Shown here in pieces: positions 47,093 through 57,383 of a stretch of 64,000 nucleotides of DNA. Where the stretch lies: assembly GCA_950097015.1 (NCBI GenBank), contig CATNEN010000038.1:33690501-33754500 (forward strand), given 5' to 3'. A program made the position numbers and the translations under genes. The notes beneath the pieces are model-generated. The model was not told where the DNA came from. It saw only the letters and a program-made list of their open reading frames with translations, and did no database searches. Numbering within the stretch: position 1 is the first letter of the stretch; the number at the start of each line of letters is the position of its first letter. This DNA is from Macrostomum hystrix (lineage: Eukaryota > Platyhelminthes > Macrostomidae).

Positions 47093-48170
47093 CTATTCTG
47101 TGTGGATCAATGGTTGGGATTCAAAGACAACGCAGTTTACCGCCCAAAAGGTGCTGCTAGGTTCAAGATCAGCGTTTTCAAACCGGAGTCGGGAGAGCGC
47201 GTCGGCATGCGGAATTTTTGTCCCTTGTACGTATTCCAGAGTGAAATCGAATTGCATTAGAAACAGCGCCCATCGGCTGATTCTGGAAGAGGTGCTCAAT
47301 GGAATGCTGCCACCAAAGAGGCGAAGCAACGGTTGGTGATCAGTCCGAATGGTGAATTTTCGGCCTTGCAGATAGTGTTTAAGCCTATGGATTGCCCAGA
47401 AAATCGCCAGTGCCTCTCGTTCGATGTTTGAGTAGTTGGCTTCTGCGGATGAGAGAGTCCTGGAGATGTAAATCACGGGGTGCCCGTCCTGGGTCAAAAC
47501 AGCAGCAAGTGCACCTTTGGAGGCGTCAGTGGTGAGAGTGGCCTCTTTTTCGAGGCTATATGGCTGCACCACAGGCCTGGATGATATTTCTCGCTTGAGC
47601 CCCTCTAATGCGTGAGCGCACTCGTCGGACCAGACGAAGGGCGAGCTTCCCTTTCGAAGGTCATTCAGTGGGGCGATTTTGGTGGAGAAATTAGGTATCA
47701 GACGGCCAAAAAAATTCACTAGGCCAAGGAACTGCTCAACTTCCTTCTTGGAGCTGGGAGCGGCGATATGACGGATCTTGTCAACTAGACGGTCGTCAGG
47801 CTGAATTCCAGATGCGGAGATTTTGAATCCAAGAAAGGAAATTTCATCGCACATATTAATAGATTTGCTTTCGTTGATGGTCACTTTCTTTTCTGAGAGC
47901 CTGGTTTTGACCGCATTCAACCGCTTACCTAGTGCTTCGGAATTCTCTGCAAAGACTAGCACATCATCTTGGTAGACAAGGATGCCTTTAAGGTCAGAAA
48001 GAATACTCTCCGTGGTCCTTTGGAAAATGAAGGAGGCATTTTTCATGCCCATTTGTAGGCGTTTGACACGGTAGAGGCCACGTGAGGTATTGATCACGAA
48101 TAGTTCCTCCGCAGACTCATCGAGAGCTATTTGCCAATAGGCAGAACGCAAGTCTACCTTCGCAAACTTT
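47093..48170 (-). pseudogene. gypsy pol, reverse transcriptase palm and RNase H
   Basis: RT: KVDLRSAYWQIALDES, VKRLQMGMKNASFIFQR and GILVYQDDVLVFAEN (catalytic YQDD). Then thumb and connection: FLGFKISASGIQPD and VEQFLGLVNFFGRLIPNFS. RNase H: TTDASKGALAAVLTQDG, SNIEREALAIFWAI and RTDHQPLLRLF. Continuity with the upstream RT fingers is lost at an A-run near 48166-48172, where one extra A shifts the frame. Confidence 0.92.
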
Positions 48171-49325
48171 TTTTGCGTTTTTGAGCTTGGCGAATAGGTG
48201 CTCAATCGAAGGAATTGGATAAGACTCTGGCTTGATTTTCCCATTGACGTGCATTTTGTAATCGGCACACATGCGCAGCGAGCCATCTTTTTTCTTAACC
48301 CAGACAACAGGCGATGCGTTGCTTACCGGGCCCTCAATGGGCTCGATGACGCCCAGCTGCTGCAGTCTCTCTAGCTCGGCATTGACTTGCGGCTCCAGTG
48401 CAAGTGGAACAGGACGAGCGCGGCAGAACTTTGGCCTGGCACCTTCAATCAGTTCCATGCTCGCTTTGATGCCCTTGATGGTCGGCAGTGGCTCATTGGC
48501 AGGCGCAGCTGTGGCAGTGGTGGCTGCGTGGAATACGGCGTCGCCATCTAGAAGATCGCGTCCTAGCAGGCCGAATGTCTTTGAAGATGAAACCACCATC
48601 AACTCAGCTGGATGCATTCGACCGCGCATCTCGACGGTGGTAGACAGCTTTCCCAATGTCTTCAGGATATGGCCGTCATATGCTTCGAGTCGCCGATGAT
48701 ACTTGTCCAATTTGGGGCGTTGCAGCGATTCCCAGAGGTGGCTAGAAAGCACTGAAACTGAAGCTCCGGTATCGATCTGCATCGGAATAGCGACACCGTT
48801 GATCAGCACAGTTTCTGTCGTTACTGAAACAGCATGGATGAGATCGACGTCTGTCAGATGGAGAATCTCAGAGGAGTCGGAGTCCGAGGTTACAAGTTTC
48901 GTGTCCACATGGTTGACATGATCGACACCACTGGAGCGGCACACGGATCCAAAGTGATTGCGCTTATTGCATTTGTTGCATGTCTTGCCGTAAGCCGGGC
49001 ATCTGCCAGCTGGATGAGATCTGCCACAAAACTTGCAGTCGCCTACGTGCCGTTCATGGGACATGGTCACGTTACCGCCTCGATGCTGCCGATCTCCCTT
49101 CCCTGTGAAGTTGATGGAGTGTGCTTCTTGGGTAGGCTCTGTGTTAGCGTTTCGAAAATCCCTGCTGTCTACGAACTTCGTCACTTGTTCGATAGTCCTG
49201 ATTATATCCACGAATTCGGTGATCATCAAGTCTTTCGTTTGCATGGCTCCCAGAACGCGTCGTTGATCTTCTGGGTTCTGAAGGCCAGAGATGAGCATCT
49301 GAAGGCCAGATCTCCAGCTCCGCAA
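48117..49325 (-). pseudogene. gypsy gag 3' part, zinc knuckles, protease and RT fingers
   Basis: The gag end LISGLQNPEDQRRVLGAM is followed by two zinc knuckles (CKFCGRSHPAGRCPAYGKTC and CNKCNKRNHFGSVC). Next is the aspartic protease IPMQIDTGASVSVLS with LLGRDLLDG, then RT fingers VWVKKKDGSLRMCADYK. It ends in the shifted frame at 48117. Confidence 0.9.
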
Positions 49326-49536
49326 AGGTGCGCGCTTCCACTTCTTTTGGTGCTACAAGATGAGTGATTTTTTCGAGAGCTGCTAGTCCACAGAGCGCTA
49401 AAAAGTTGTCCGTGATTTGTCGATCTGCGCCTCCATCTTCCCACTTCTTGGTTCGTGCCAAGGCTTTGAATGCCTTAATCCAGGTGAGTGCATGAGTCGT
49501 GTCAGCAAGATCCAGATTGCCAAGCCGCGACGCCAT
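49312..49536 (-). pseudogene. gypsy gag, N-terminal part
   Basis: The frame MASRLGNLDLADTTHALTWI starts at the very first base after the 5' LTR (49536). It runs to KEVEARTFAELEIW, where the frame is lost. The expected roughly 50 residues before SGLQNPEDQRR are absent. TCTGGCCTTCAG occurs twice here on the minus strand, about 20 bases apart. The PBS-like TGGCGTCGCGG begins at 49535, inside the start codon. Confidence 0.8.
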
Positions 49537-49751
49537 TGTCGTAGTTTGGATGAAGCTGTTGGTGCTTTGGCGTTAACGTTGTGTACGTAGCATAGCGTTT
49601 ATTCAAGCAAAGAGATTATAACATAAGTGAGAGGCTGGGAACGACAGCTTAGGAACCTATTGCTGGTTGAGAATTAGAGACCATAGACATTACAAGGATA
49701 TTATCGGGAAAAGTGCAACAACGCTAGCTCTAGCTAGCAGCCACTACCACA
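49537..49751 (-). repeat. 5' LTR (right) of the gypsy element
   Basis: 215 bases, identical to the LTR at 45626-45840, and followed by the GAAAC target copy at 49752-49756. Confidence 0.95.
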
Positions 49752-50253
49752 GAAACAAGTTAAGCAGGCATCACATCAACTTTGCTAATTTAAAGATGAA
49801 GGTCTATTTGGCATCACAACATCATCACATCAGCAAGGTGTGATCGGATTTGAGAACTCTGATGTGCTAGTCACCGCAGATTTCGTTGAGCACATGAATG
49901 ATTTGTTCGACGCTTTCAATTCCAAGCGGCTGGTCAGTTATGGCGCCAAAATGGCTCTTAGAGCTGACAATCAGTCGGATTGGATCGATTTCTTCTCTAG
50001 CTCGATCGAACTTCTCCGTAGCCTTGAAACTTGGATTCTGCGCATGTCAATCGATTTGTTCCCTGAACTGGACTCTCATTCGGCATCCGCGAGTATCAGC
50101 ATTGAGTCTCACAAGCTGCATTTGATTCGAGTAATGGCTATGCTTTTTATAAATATTCGAATGAAGAAGCTGGCTAAGGATCTTTCACGCGCTGGAAGAA
50201 AACCCGGCAAGAGGCAAAGGCTGCTTCGAACAGCGATTTTTCTTAATTTGTAA
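49752..50253 (+). pseudogene. P-element THAP transposase, 3' part
   Basis: It continues KLSRHHINFANLKMKVYLAS, then (after a TGA) ENSDVLVTADFVEHMNDLFD and ALRADNQSDWIDFFSSS. It then passes straight to the tail IRMKKLAKDLSRAGRKPGKR and TAIFLNL with a stop at about 50251. The conserved LExFFGxIRxRGGFNNNP catalytic Glu block, present in the P copy at 21.5 kb, is missing between SIELL and ILRMS. Confidence 0.82.
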
Positions 50254-50590
50254 TCAGCGTATTCGCATATGGAGCCTGGTAAGTTATGGCTTCAATGCAT
50301 TCTGTTTAAGCTTATTCCCGTGATAAAAATATATAGTTGCCATTAAATGCGTGCAAAAAATTATAGATAAATAAAAAATGAATCTGTAGTTGTTAATTTG
50401 TTAATCTTATTTCTTACTGAGTCTGAATTTTCACTAGTTACGAACATAAAGAAAAGAAAAAAGAGAACCCGACAAGCTGAGTTGGCTGAGGGTAAGAAGA
50501 AAGCCCCGGGCACAATTATCGATCGTGGGGGAGTGGGCACTGGGGTGCCACTTTTCCTACTAGGAAAAAATCCCAACTTTTTTTACCCTC

Positions 50591-50622
50591 ATGCGCAGTC
50601 TAGTTATATTTCTTGGTCAGTG
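50591..50622 (+). repeat. P element right inverted end
   Basis: The complement matches 38746-38777 at 30 of 32 bases. The 8-base duplication TATTCCAT follows at 50623-50630. Confidence 0.93.
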
Positions 50623-51363
50623 TATTCCATATGGCTTTGTATTGTGTCTTAACTTTTTTCTGCAAATTTCGCTTTCGGACCTGCTCCGATCGATTTTTCT
50701 CGTCGAAATATATCGGAAAAGCATGTCTCGCAGTAGCTTCTGGGCTGATATAATCCCTAGTTGACAATCTTACTTTTCGTCTGGTAAGATCTGACGGTAC
50801 CCGGTGGGAAAACTCGTAGTGGCCCTCTGGCGGCCCGTGCGAGATTTGACGCTATCTTGGCGACAAGAGGAGAAACATAAATTCGTGTAAAATTCGGAAT
50901 AGAAAGGATTGTCTGAGTCTCGTTAACTATTTATTTATGATTTTAGACGCGCTGAGTGTAGTTAAGTAAAAATTTTTTGAGCGGCATGCTAGCTACTCAT
51001 CGCTTGGAGAATGGCGTACTGACTACAGTCGTAGTAGTGCCGCTGCGGTAAAATAAAACAAAATATGAATTAATAAATATGTTAATGAATCTCTACCTTT
51101 CATGATTACCCCTTCCCACCATCCATCTCACATTATCAGTTGTGCAAGTCTTTAAAGAAGGGATACACTTGATTTTTTCTATCTTTTTAATTTTTATCGG
51201 ATATATTGGTCTGAGCAGTCACATATTCATTCATTTTCAAACAGATTTTTCCTCTTCGACACGATTCGATCCACCACCTACTTTTCGCGGCTCTATGCTT
51301 TCTATGTTTTAGACAGTTTAAAGACAAGAAAAGTGAAATGGATAAGCATGGTTTTCTACTATA

Positions 51364-52928
51364 CTTTTTTGCGATTGAATTCGTCCAAACTGCAAAACCT
51401 TTCGTCCACAAATGCTTTCTTAATGGGAGCTAAATTTAGATCATACCATAGACAACCGTTTTCACGCAAAACGGTTCATCCAGTTTGTAAAACATTTCGT
51501 CCCCTAGACTAGAGACCGAGTGTACTGTTCCTACCATAGTTAACACCCAATTGACAGTTCGCTTTTGCTACCACTAAAGCTACAGCAACGCATAGGCCTA
51601 TCTTCCATTCCGAACCCGGCAAAACAGTCGAAGATGAACCGAGGCCCCTACCATCCAGTGTCAAACGAAGACCGCAGGCGATTAGCCTTGGCTGTTGAAG
51701 AAGGCCGCGATTGGAAACAACTGGCCGATATCCTTGGGATCAAGAGAAAGACAGCCAAAACGATTGTCGACACCTACGTTCAAACCGGGCGCATTGAGAA
51801 GTTTCCATCAGCAGGTGGCCGTCCGAAGAAACTGCAAGAGCAGCAGATTGAGTCAATCATCGAGTTCCTCGAGGCAAACCCGTCCGCGACATTACAAATG
51901 ATGCGGAACCATCTGATGCAACTTGGCAATGAAGGTCAACTTCCTCATGTCTCAACCATAAGTCGAGCACTTGACAAACAGCTGGTGACTTTGAAGCTGG
52001 CTAGGCAGATTAGGTTTGATTGGAACGACCCAGTTGTGAAGGCGGCGAGATGTGAGTACGCACAGTGGATGATGAACGAAGGACACGACAGGAACCAGAT
52101 TTTTCTCGATGAGTTCGGGCTGAACCTGTGGACGGCGAGAACTCAAGGATGGGCATATCGAGGCCAGCCTGCGGTGAGAACGGTATGTGGCCAGCGCGGA
52201 CAAAACCTGACTCTCTGCTTGGCCATATCTCCGCAATGGGGACTTGTTCACTATGCGCTGATGGAAGGAGGTTTTCGAGCTCAAAATTTTGCAGACTTCT
52301 TAGTAGAGCTGGATGTCCTGGTGGAGGCTGAGTGGGTGGCGATCTTTGATGGGGCCCGCGCTCACCTTCAAGTCCCTGGACTTTCACCGCAACACAGCAC
52401 CTATCAATTGCCACCGTACTCTCCGTATCTCAACCCAACTGAGCGCGCAGGGTCTTCCCTGAAGGCATCAGTGAAGAGGGCACTGTCAGTTCCCGCTATT
52501 CAGCACGAGCTCTCTAATCGGCAAGCTGCTGCTGCTGCGAACCTGACTCTGCATGCCTGGCGGATGCACATTTTGAAGAGAGAGGTCGAAGCTGCACTGC
52601 ACGTGATTACACAGGAGAAGTGCCAGCAATGGACCAATCACACTGTGGGTTACTACGGCCGTTGTTTGGACTACCAAGACATTTTAAACTACCATTCTAA
52701 CAAGAGACACTGTTTTTGCTTTGTTCAATATCTCGTGATATCAAATAAAGTCGCTCCGTTTAGCTGTTAGCTGTTTGGACGAAGGGTTTAGACGAAATGT
52801 TTTACAAACTGGATGAACCGTTTTGCGTGAACACGGTTGTCTATGGTATGATCTAAATTTAGCTCCCATTAAGAAAGCGTTAGTGGACGAAAGGTTTTGC
52901 AGTTTGGACGAATTCAATCGCAAAAAGG
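51364..52928 (+). mobile_element. Tc1/IS630-type element with 138-bp inverted repeats
   Basis: The inverted repeats 51364-51501 and 52791-52928 differ at only a few bases. TA flanks both sides (51362-51363 and 52929-52930). Each repeat contains two related direct copies: TCGTCCAAACTGCAAAACCT (outer) and TCATCCAGTTTGTAAAACAT (inner). This is the IR/DR layout of Tc1-type transposons. The single gene between them is open throughout. Confidence 0.93.
51634..52770 (+). CDS. Tc1-like DDE transposase, 378 residues, apparently intact
   Basis: The ATG at 51634 (MNRGPYHPVSNEDRRRLA) is chosen because its homology to the related HTH ORF at 5.9-6.3 kb starts there. Domains: N-terminal HTH (ADILGIKRKTAKTIVDTYVQ), a GRPKKL linker, a second HTH ending STISRALDKQL, then the DDE fold with IFLDEFGLNLW (Asp), VAIFDGARAHLQ (Asp) and PPYSPYLNPTERAGSSLK (Glu). 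Thirty residues separate the last Asp and Glu, four fewer than DD34E enzymes. It cuts and pastes at TA. A single exon ends shortly before the right inverted repeat, with AATAAA at about 52744. Confidence 0.88.
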   Translation: MNRGPYHPVSNEDRRRLALAVEEGRDWKQLADILGIKRKTAKTIVDTYVQTGRIEKFPSAGGRPKKLQEQQIESIIEFLEANPSATLQMMRNHLMQLGNEGQLPHVSTISRALDKQLVTLKLARQIRFDWNDPVVKAARCEYAQWMMNEGHDRNQIFLDEFGLNLWTARTQGWAYRGQPAVRTVCGQRGQNLTLCLAISPQWGLVHYALMEGGFRAQNFADFLVELDVLVEAEWVAIFDGARAHLQVPGLSPQHSTYQLPPYSPYLNPTERAGSSLKASVKRALSVPAIQHELSNRQAAAAANLTLHAWRMHILKREVEAALHVITQEKCQQWTNHTVGYYGRCLDYQDILNYHSNKRHCFCFVQYLVISNKVAPFSC

Positions 52929-52930
52929 TA

Positions 52931-54125
52931 TATTATTGTGATTGCCTCATTCCCAACATTGCTATCTTATCGGTTATTTGTAACATAAGTAAGAAAGAAG
53001 TGTGTTGTCTTGGTTAGTGGTTAGTGGTTCCTGTGTCTATGACTATGTGATATGGCCTGTTGTGAAGAATGAAGTTAGGCATAGACTAACCTATCCTAAA
53101 GCTAGACTAGAGTACATTAGCAAGCTAGGCCTATACTACATAGGCTTGAAGATTGTACTTTTATCTCTGAATGAGCAGTTAAATTTAGCTGTTTAACTTT
53201 GATAAATGAATTTGCCATTCACTAATATGTAATGAGTAGACTATGATTGCCTTACACATCTCAATTGCTTAGACCTGTTTTTTGTTTAGTTGAGGGCCAG
53301 CCTAATTCAGATCTGTCTAAACTAGCTATATATTTGTGCCATTTGCTATCTTGGCCTTTTTAAATGATATATTTTTGATGTGCTAAAATAGATTTTGTGG
53401 CTCATATGGCTACTGGCTTTGTGGCAGAATTTTTTGTTGCTAAGCTATTTTTGTTTATGCTTGTATGCTTTGTATATGCTAGTTGTAATTAATTTAAATT
53501 TGTGCAGAGATAAGTTATGGTATGTTCATATTCTCTTTTAATTAATGTACTTGTCAAAGGTGGTATATTTTTCAATGAAGGTTTATTTTTTATATGATAT
53601 AAGTAAGATATCAAAATAAAGCTGTAGAAAAATGCCATAGGGTATATGCATCATCATTTATACTATATCTCATTTCTTAAAATGGATCAAATAATGAAAA
53701 AATTGTAGCGATTTTTTCTTTTTATATTTTTTTAGTTTTCATAATAAATTTTTCCTATATAGATGCCTACGTCCTATGATCTAGATGGATTAAATATTTC
53801 GATTTTTCACATAAATGGCTATAACTTTGTCTACTTACATTTGGCCATCCAAAAAAAGTAAAAGGAACATCATAAAACCTATTTCTAATAGATCCTATTA
53901 TCAAAATTAGAATTAAAATAAAAAATGTGGAACATTGCTACTGATTATAGCAATAATCACTTTGTGACGTTGTCACTTGTTGAAAGCGCCCCTAGCAATT
54001 TAATTTACGTGTTAATTTACATAGCTAATTTACGTGTGTACTAACTAGGGCCGTTTTACTGATGTCCTCTTGTTTTCATCCATTTCTCAGTTTCGTATGG
54101 TTAAGCTGCAATTCTTAGAGTGTTA
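52931..54125. other. AT-rich interior of the large CACTA element
   Basis: No frame resembling a known protein was seen. It presumably represents the 5' untranslated or intronic part of the CACTA transcription unit. Confidence 0.4.
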
Positions 54126-54681
54126 CTGTTAGTAGGTGTTAGTGCACATCGCGCTGCCACAGCTTGGTTTTGCTAGTGTCTAATTGTCGTCTGCCCAGAC
54201 CAGTATACTTAAACGCTCATTGGCTGGGGCCAGTTTCTAGAGTTATCGATCGCCCTGTTCTGCAGTTTACTAAGCTTATTTAACTAAGGGCTTTAGGCCC
54301 GCTCGCGCTCCACCTGTCTTGTCCGGCCCCGGTTCTCGTTCTTGTTGTCTCGCCTTGTCTTCTCGTGTTCCTGTTTGTCCACTGGTTGTCCACTTGTTAT
54401 TGTTCTGAGACTATTCTGCCTGTTAGCCCTGCCCACTGCTCGGCTTCTCGTGTCTGTCCTAGCTTCGCGCACTATTTCCTATCTTCGCCTCGCCGTGCCG
54501 TTATTGCTATTACTATTGTTGAGCTCCTGCACCTTACTTTCCTTACTCTCTGCTTGTCGTGCGTCCCAGTGCACCACGAGAATAAAGTGATACCGCTACA
54601 CCACATAATTGAACTGACTCTAAGACTGAAGTGAACTCTAATTGTCGCCGCCACGGACTTCTGTCTTCGTCATTTTATCGT
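54126..54681 (+). mobile_element. Possible solo LTR
   Basis: A distinct C/T-rich segment flanked by GTTAC on both sides (54121-54125, 54682-54686) starts TGTTAG. It contains TATACTTAA near 54206 and GAATAAAG near 54580, a promoter and poly(A) pair as in LTRs. It does not end in CA, so the assignment is weak. Confidence 0.3.
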
Positions 54682-55010
54682 TACAACTCGTTTAACATTG
54701 TTTAACACTTGTTTTAAAGTATTTTTCCTCTTCCTATAGCCATTTAATTTTCTTTAACAGTCTGCTTTGTCACTTGTCGCTTACTATGCCTTTTTAGCAC
54801 AGTGAACAGTTTATTGATAATGTCCATAGTCTTTATTTCTATATATTTTAGAGCTCACTGTTGTAAACTAACCAAATATTAATGTCTTAAATGGAAACCT
54901 GTCAGCATTGTTTTAAGTAATATATGTTACAATTATTTTAACCATACTTATATGTAACTGTTGGCAATGAATAAAAATATCTACATTTTTTATCAATTGC
55001 AGCTCTCACT

Positions 55011-57052
55011 ATGGCTTCACGAAGCCAAGTGAACCGCCATAAGCGACGTCTGCTAGAAAGCATAGCTAATGAAGAAGTTGCAGCAAGTAGTGCGCAGCTA
55101 CATGATGCTACTGAATCTGCTGAACAAGTTGAAGTTCAATTTAGTTATGTCTGCAGTGAAGCTGCATTGGAATCCGAGGTTTCAGACCCGGATACTGGTA
55201 CCTACTACTCGTTCGATGAAAGAGGCTTTGAGGAAGAAGCTTTGAGGAAGTGCTGAAGATGCGTTCGACGGTGCCCATTCTGCTCCCAGCCTGGCGGACG
55301 AGCTGCTGCTGTTCACATTAATTTACAACCTTCCTCGCACAGCAGTGCAGTACCTACTTGATTTGCTACTTCGACATGGTATTAATCTGCCAAAGTCAGC
55401 ATATTTGCTAAGGAAAGGCATTGCAAGTGTGCTCCCCCCTCAGCTCTCACTCGCCAATGGGACTTTTTCATACATCTCTATCAGAGAAAGCATCAGGATT
55501 CGCATCACTGAAGGCCTTTTGACAGGCTTGACAAGCGGCTGCTCGACTGCACCTGTTGTTCTGAATGCTTAAGTCAACATCGATGGACTGCCGCTCTACA
55601 AAAGCACCAATGCATCACTTTGGCCAATTTTGTTGCGCTTTGTTGGCTGCAGCGTCATATTCCCTGTGGCATTTTACTACGGGTTTCAAAAGCCAGCAGT
55701 GGAATCGTACCTGAAGGATTTTGTTGAGGAGACTATTGAACTGAAAGAACGTGGCATGATTGTTGATGGCATCTGCGTAAAACTTGGCCGACTGACTTTC
55801 ACTTGCGACGCGCCAGCACGAGCATATATATGTACAAGGCATCCTGTCCCATAATGCCAAGAAAGGCTGTGGATATTGCCGCTGCTCTGCTAAACGAGAT
55901 AACGAGCGCATGGTGTATCCAACTGCAGCATCAGAGCCTAGATCGGATCGACAATACTCGGAAGGCCTCGAGGACAACCAGCAATGTTTATCTCCTGTTG
56001 CTCGCATCGCATCGCTGTATTCTGACTTTCCCGTTGAATATCAGCACTGCATCTGCTTGGGCGTGATGCGGCGTCTCTGCAATTTCTACTTCAAGAAGGT
56101 GAAGTCGTTTAACGTTCGTGCAAAGTTGTCGCGAATAATGCTTACACGGCTGTCGGATGAGATTAGATTCGCTTTATCGTTGAACAATGATGGTTTGTTC
56201 AACGCTGATCGAAAGCGTTCATCTATGAGACAATGTTGTTGCGTATGTGGTTTGATCATAGACAATGATTAAGCACAGTTCGAGAATGCTTTCCGTCAGA
56301 GTTCCAGCGCCGACCTCGCAGGCTAGACACTGAGCTCGCCAACTACAAAGCTACCGAGTTTCGCTCCCTGTTGCTTTTTCTCGGAACTCTCTTACTGCGC
56401 TCATATTTGCCTAACGACTTTTACAAACACTTTTTGCTGCTGCATTTTTCCATTTCAGTTTTCATGTGTTTTTTCATTCTCATTCGCACTTGCTCGAGCA
56501 AGCCAAAAGTGCTTTGGATTGCTTTGTATATGATATGCCCAAATATTTTGGTTCTAGCCCAAATAATTTCCATGTTCTTCTTCATTTGTACGAGTTCGTG
56601 AAGACTCATGGCCCGCTCAGTTCATTTTCTACATTTCCATTTGAAAGTTACCTTGGCTCTCTGAAGCGAAGAGTGCGCCAGACGAGCGGCATTTTTACGC
56701 ATGTTACTCGCCAAGCCGTCACACTTAGAGAATTACACATTAAACGGAAATCGGCATCCGCGCTTACTTTCAACTCTTCCCCGCCGAATAATTGCGTTGT
56801 TATTAAAGGAAAGTATGTTTTTGTCCAGCACATTTTCCCAGTGGTGTAGTAGAAGGAGTGCAGCTGAAGTTTCGACGCAACCTTTATGATTATCCGTACG
56901 ATTCCAAGTATCTCGGAATCGGATATTTTACTGTTGCGCATAAGGTTCTCTCAGGCGTCCCAGAAGGCAAAGCGATTTGCTTTCCTAGGTAGTCGGAATA
57001 CGTCATTTTTCCTCTCACACCCCTTCTGGGAGAAGCCGGACGCGAAATGTCA
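55011..57052 (+). pseudogene. CACTA transposase (third copy), broken
   Basis: The ATG at 55011 is 8 bases after a TTGCAG acceptor: MASRSQVNRHKRRLLESIAN, then an acidic region. After a shift near 55245: ELLLFTLIYNLPRTAVQYLL; a TAA at 55570; then VNIDGLPLYKSTNASLWPIL, TFTCDAPARAYI, KKGCGYCRCSAKR, FPVEYQHCICLGVMRRLCNF, FQRRPRRLDTELANYKATEF, GPLSSFSTFPFESYLGSLKR, PPNNCVVIKG and PYDSKYLGIGYFTVAHK. It is closer to the copy at 40.7 kb than to the one at 34.8 kb. At least five breaks make it non-functional. Confidence 0.85.
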
Positions 57053-57383
57053 TGAGCGTCTCAAAGCGTCGAGTTGATGTTGTAAATAAATGATTGGCGC
57101 AGGAAAAACTTTGACAACTGTACTTCTGACTTCTGGATATTTTTTGCTTAGCATCTTTCCTGAAACCCTAAATTAGGTACTTTTTGTTGCTTGCCTCTGG
57201 TACCTGAAGCCATTAATCGGTATCTCACAAGTCAGCTAGTTTAAAATCGGAGGTCAAAGCTAAGTATATTGCAGTGTGATCACCCTGAGCATGAGTGACC
57301 GCGATCCATTGGATCAGCATATATTTAATAATGTGGGAAATTCTAAATGATATTTCCAAACTTTCATTTTAGCTTAATCTGCA

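Larger units (their letters stand above)
45626..49751 (-). mobile_element. Ty3/gypsy LTR retrotransposon inserted in the P element
   Basis: Two identical 215-bp LTRs (45626-45840 and 49537-49751), beginning TGTCG and ending CCACA on the plus strand, are flanked by GAAAC at 45621-45625 and 49752-49756. Gag, protease, RT, RNase H and integrase are read on the minus strand in the gypsy order. Removing the element plus one GAAAC restores the P frame as LRLGN-KLSRHHINFA. Coding damage: a gag deletion and two single-base frameshifts in pol. Confidence 0.97.
38746..50622 (+). mobile_element. P element with THAP-type transposase, host of two nested insertions
   Basis: Inverted ends 38746-38777 and 50591-50622 match at 30 of 32 bases (core AAGAAATATAACTAGACTGC). 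They are flanked by the 8-base duplication TATTCCAT. Without the CACTA (40050-45033) and gypsy (45626-49751) inserts the element is about 2.76 kb, close to a normal P element. Its transposase is interrupted at two places where clean removal of the inserts restores the frame. Confidence 0.95.

Noticed and set aside
54126-54681. Coding gene in the C/T-rich segment
   Set aside because: Frames show no domain and the composition changes exactly at possible direct repeats; a solo LTR is a better, though weak, explanation.
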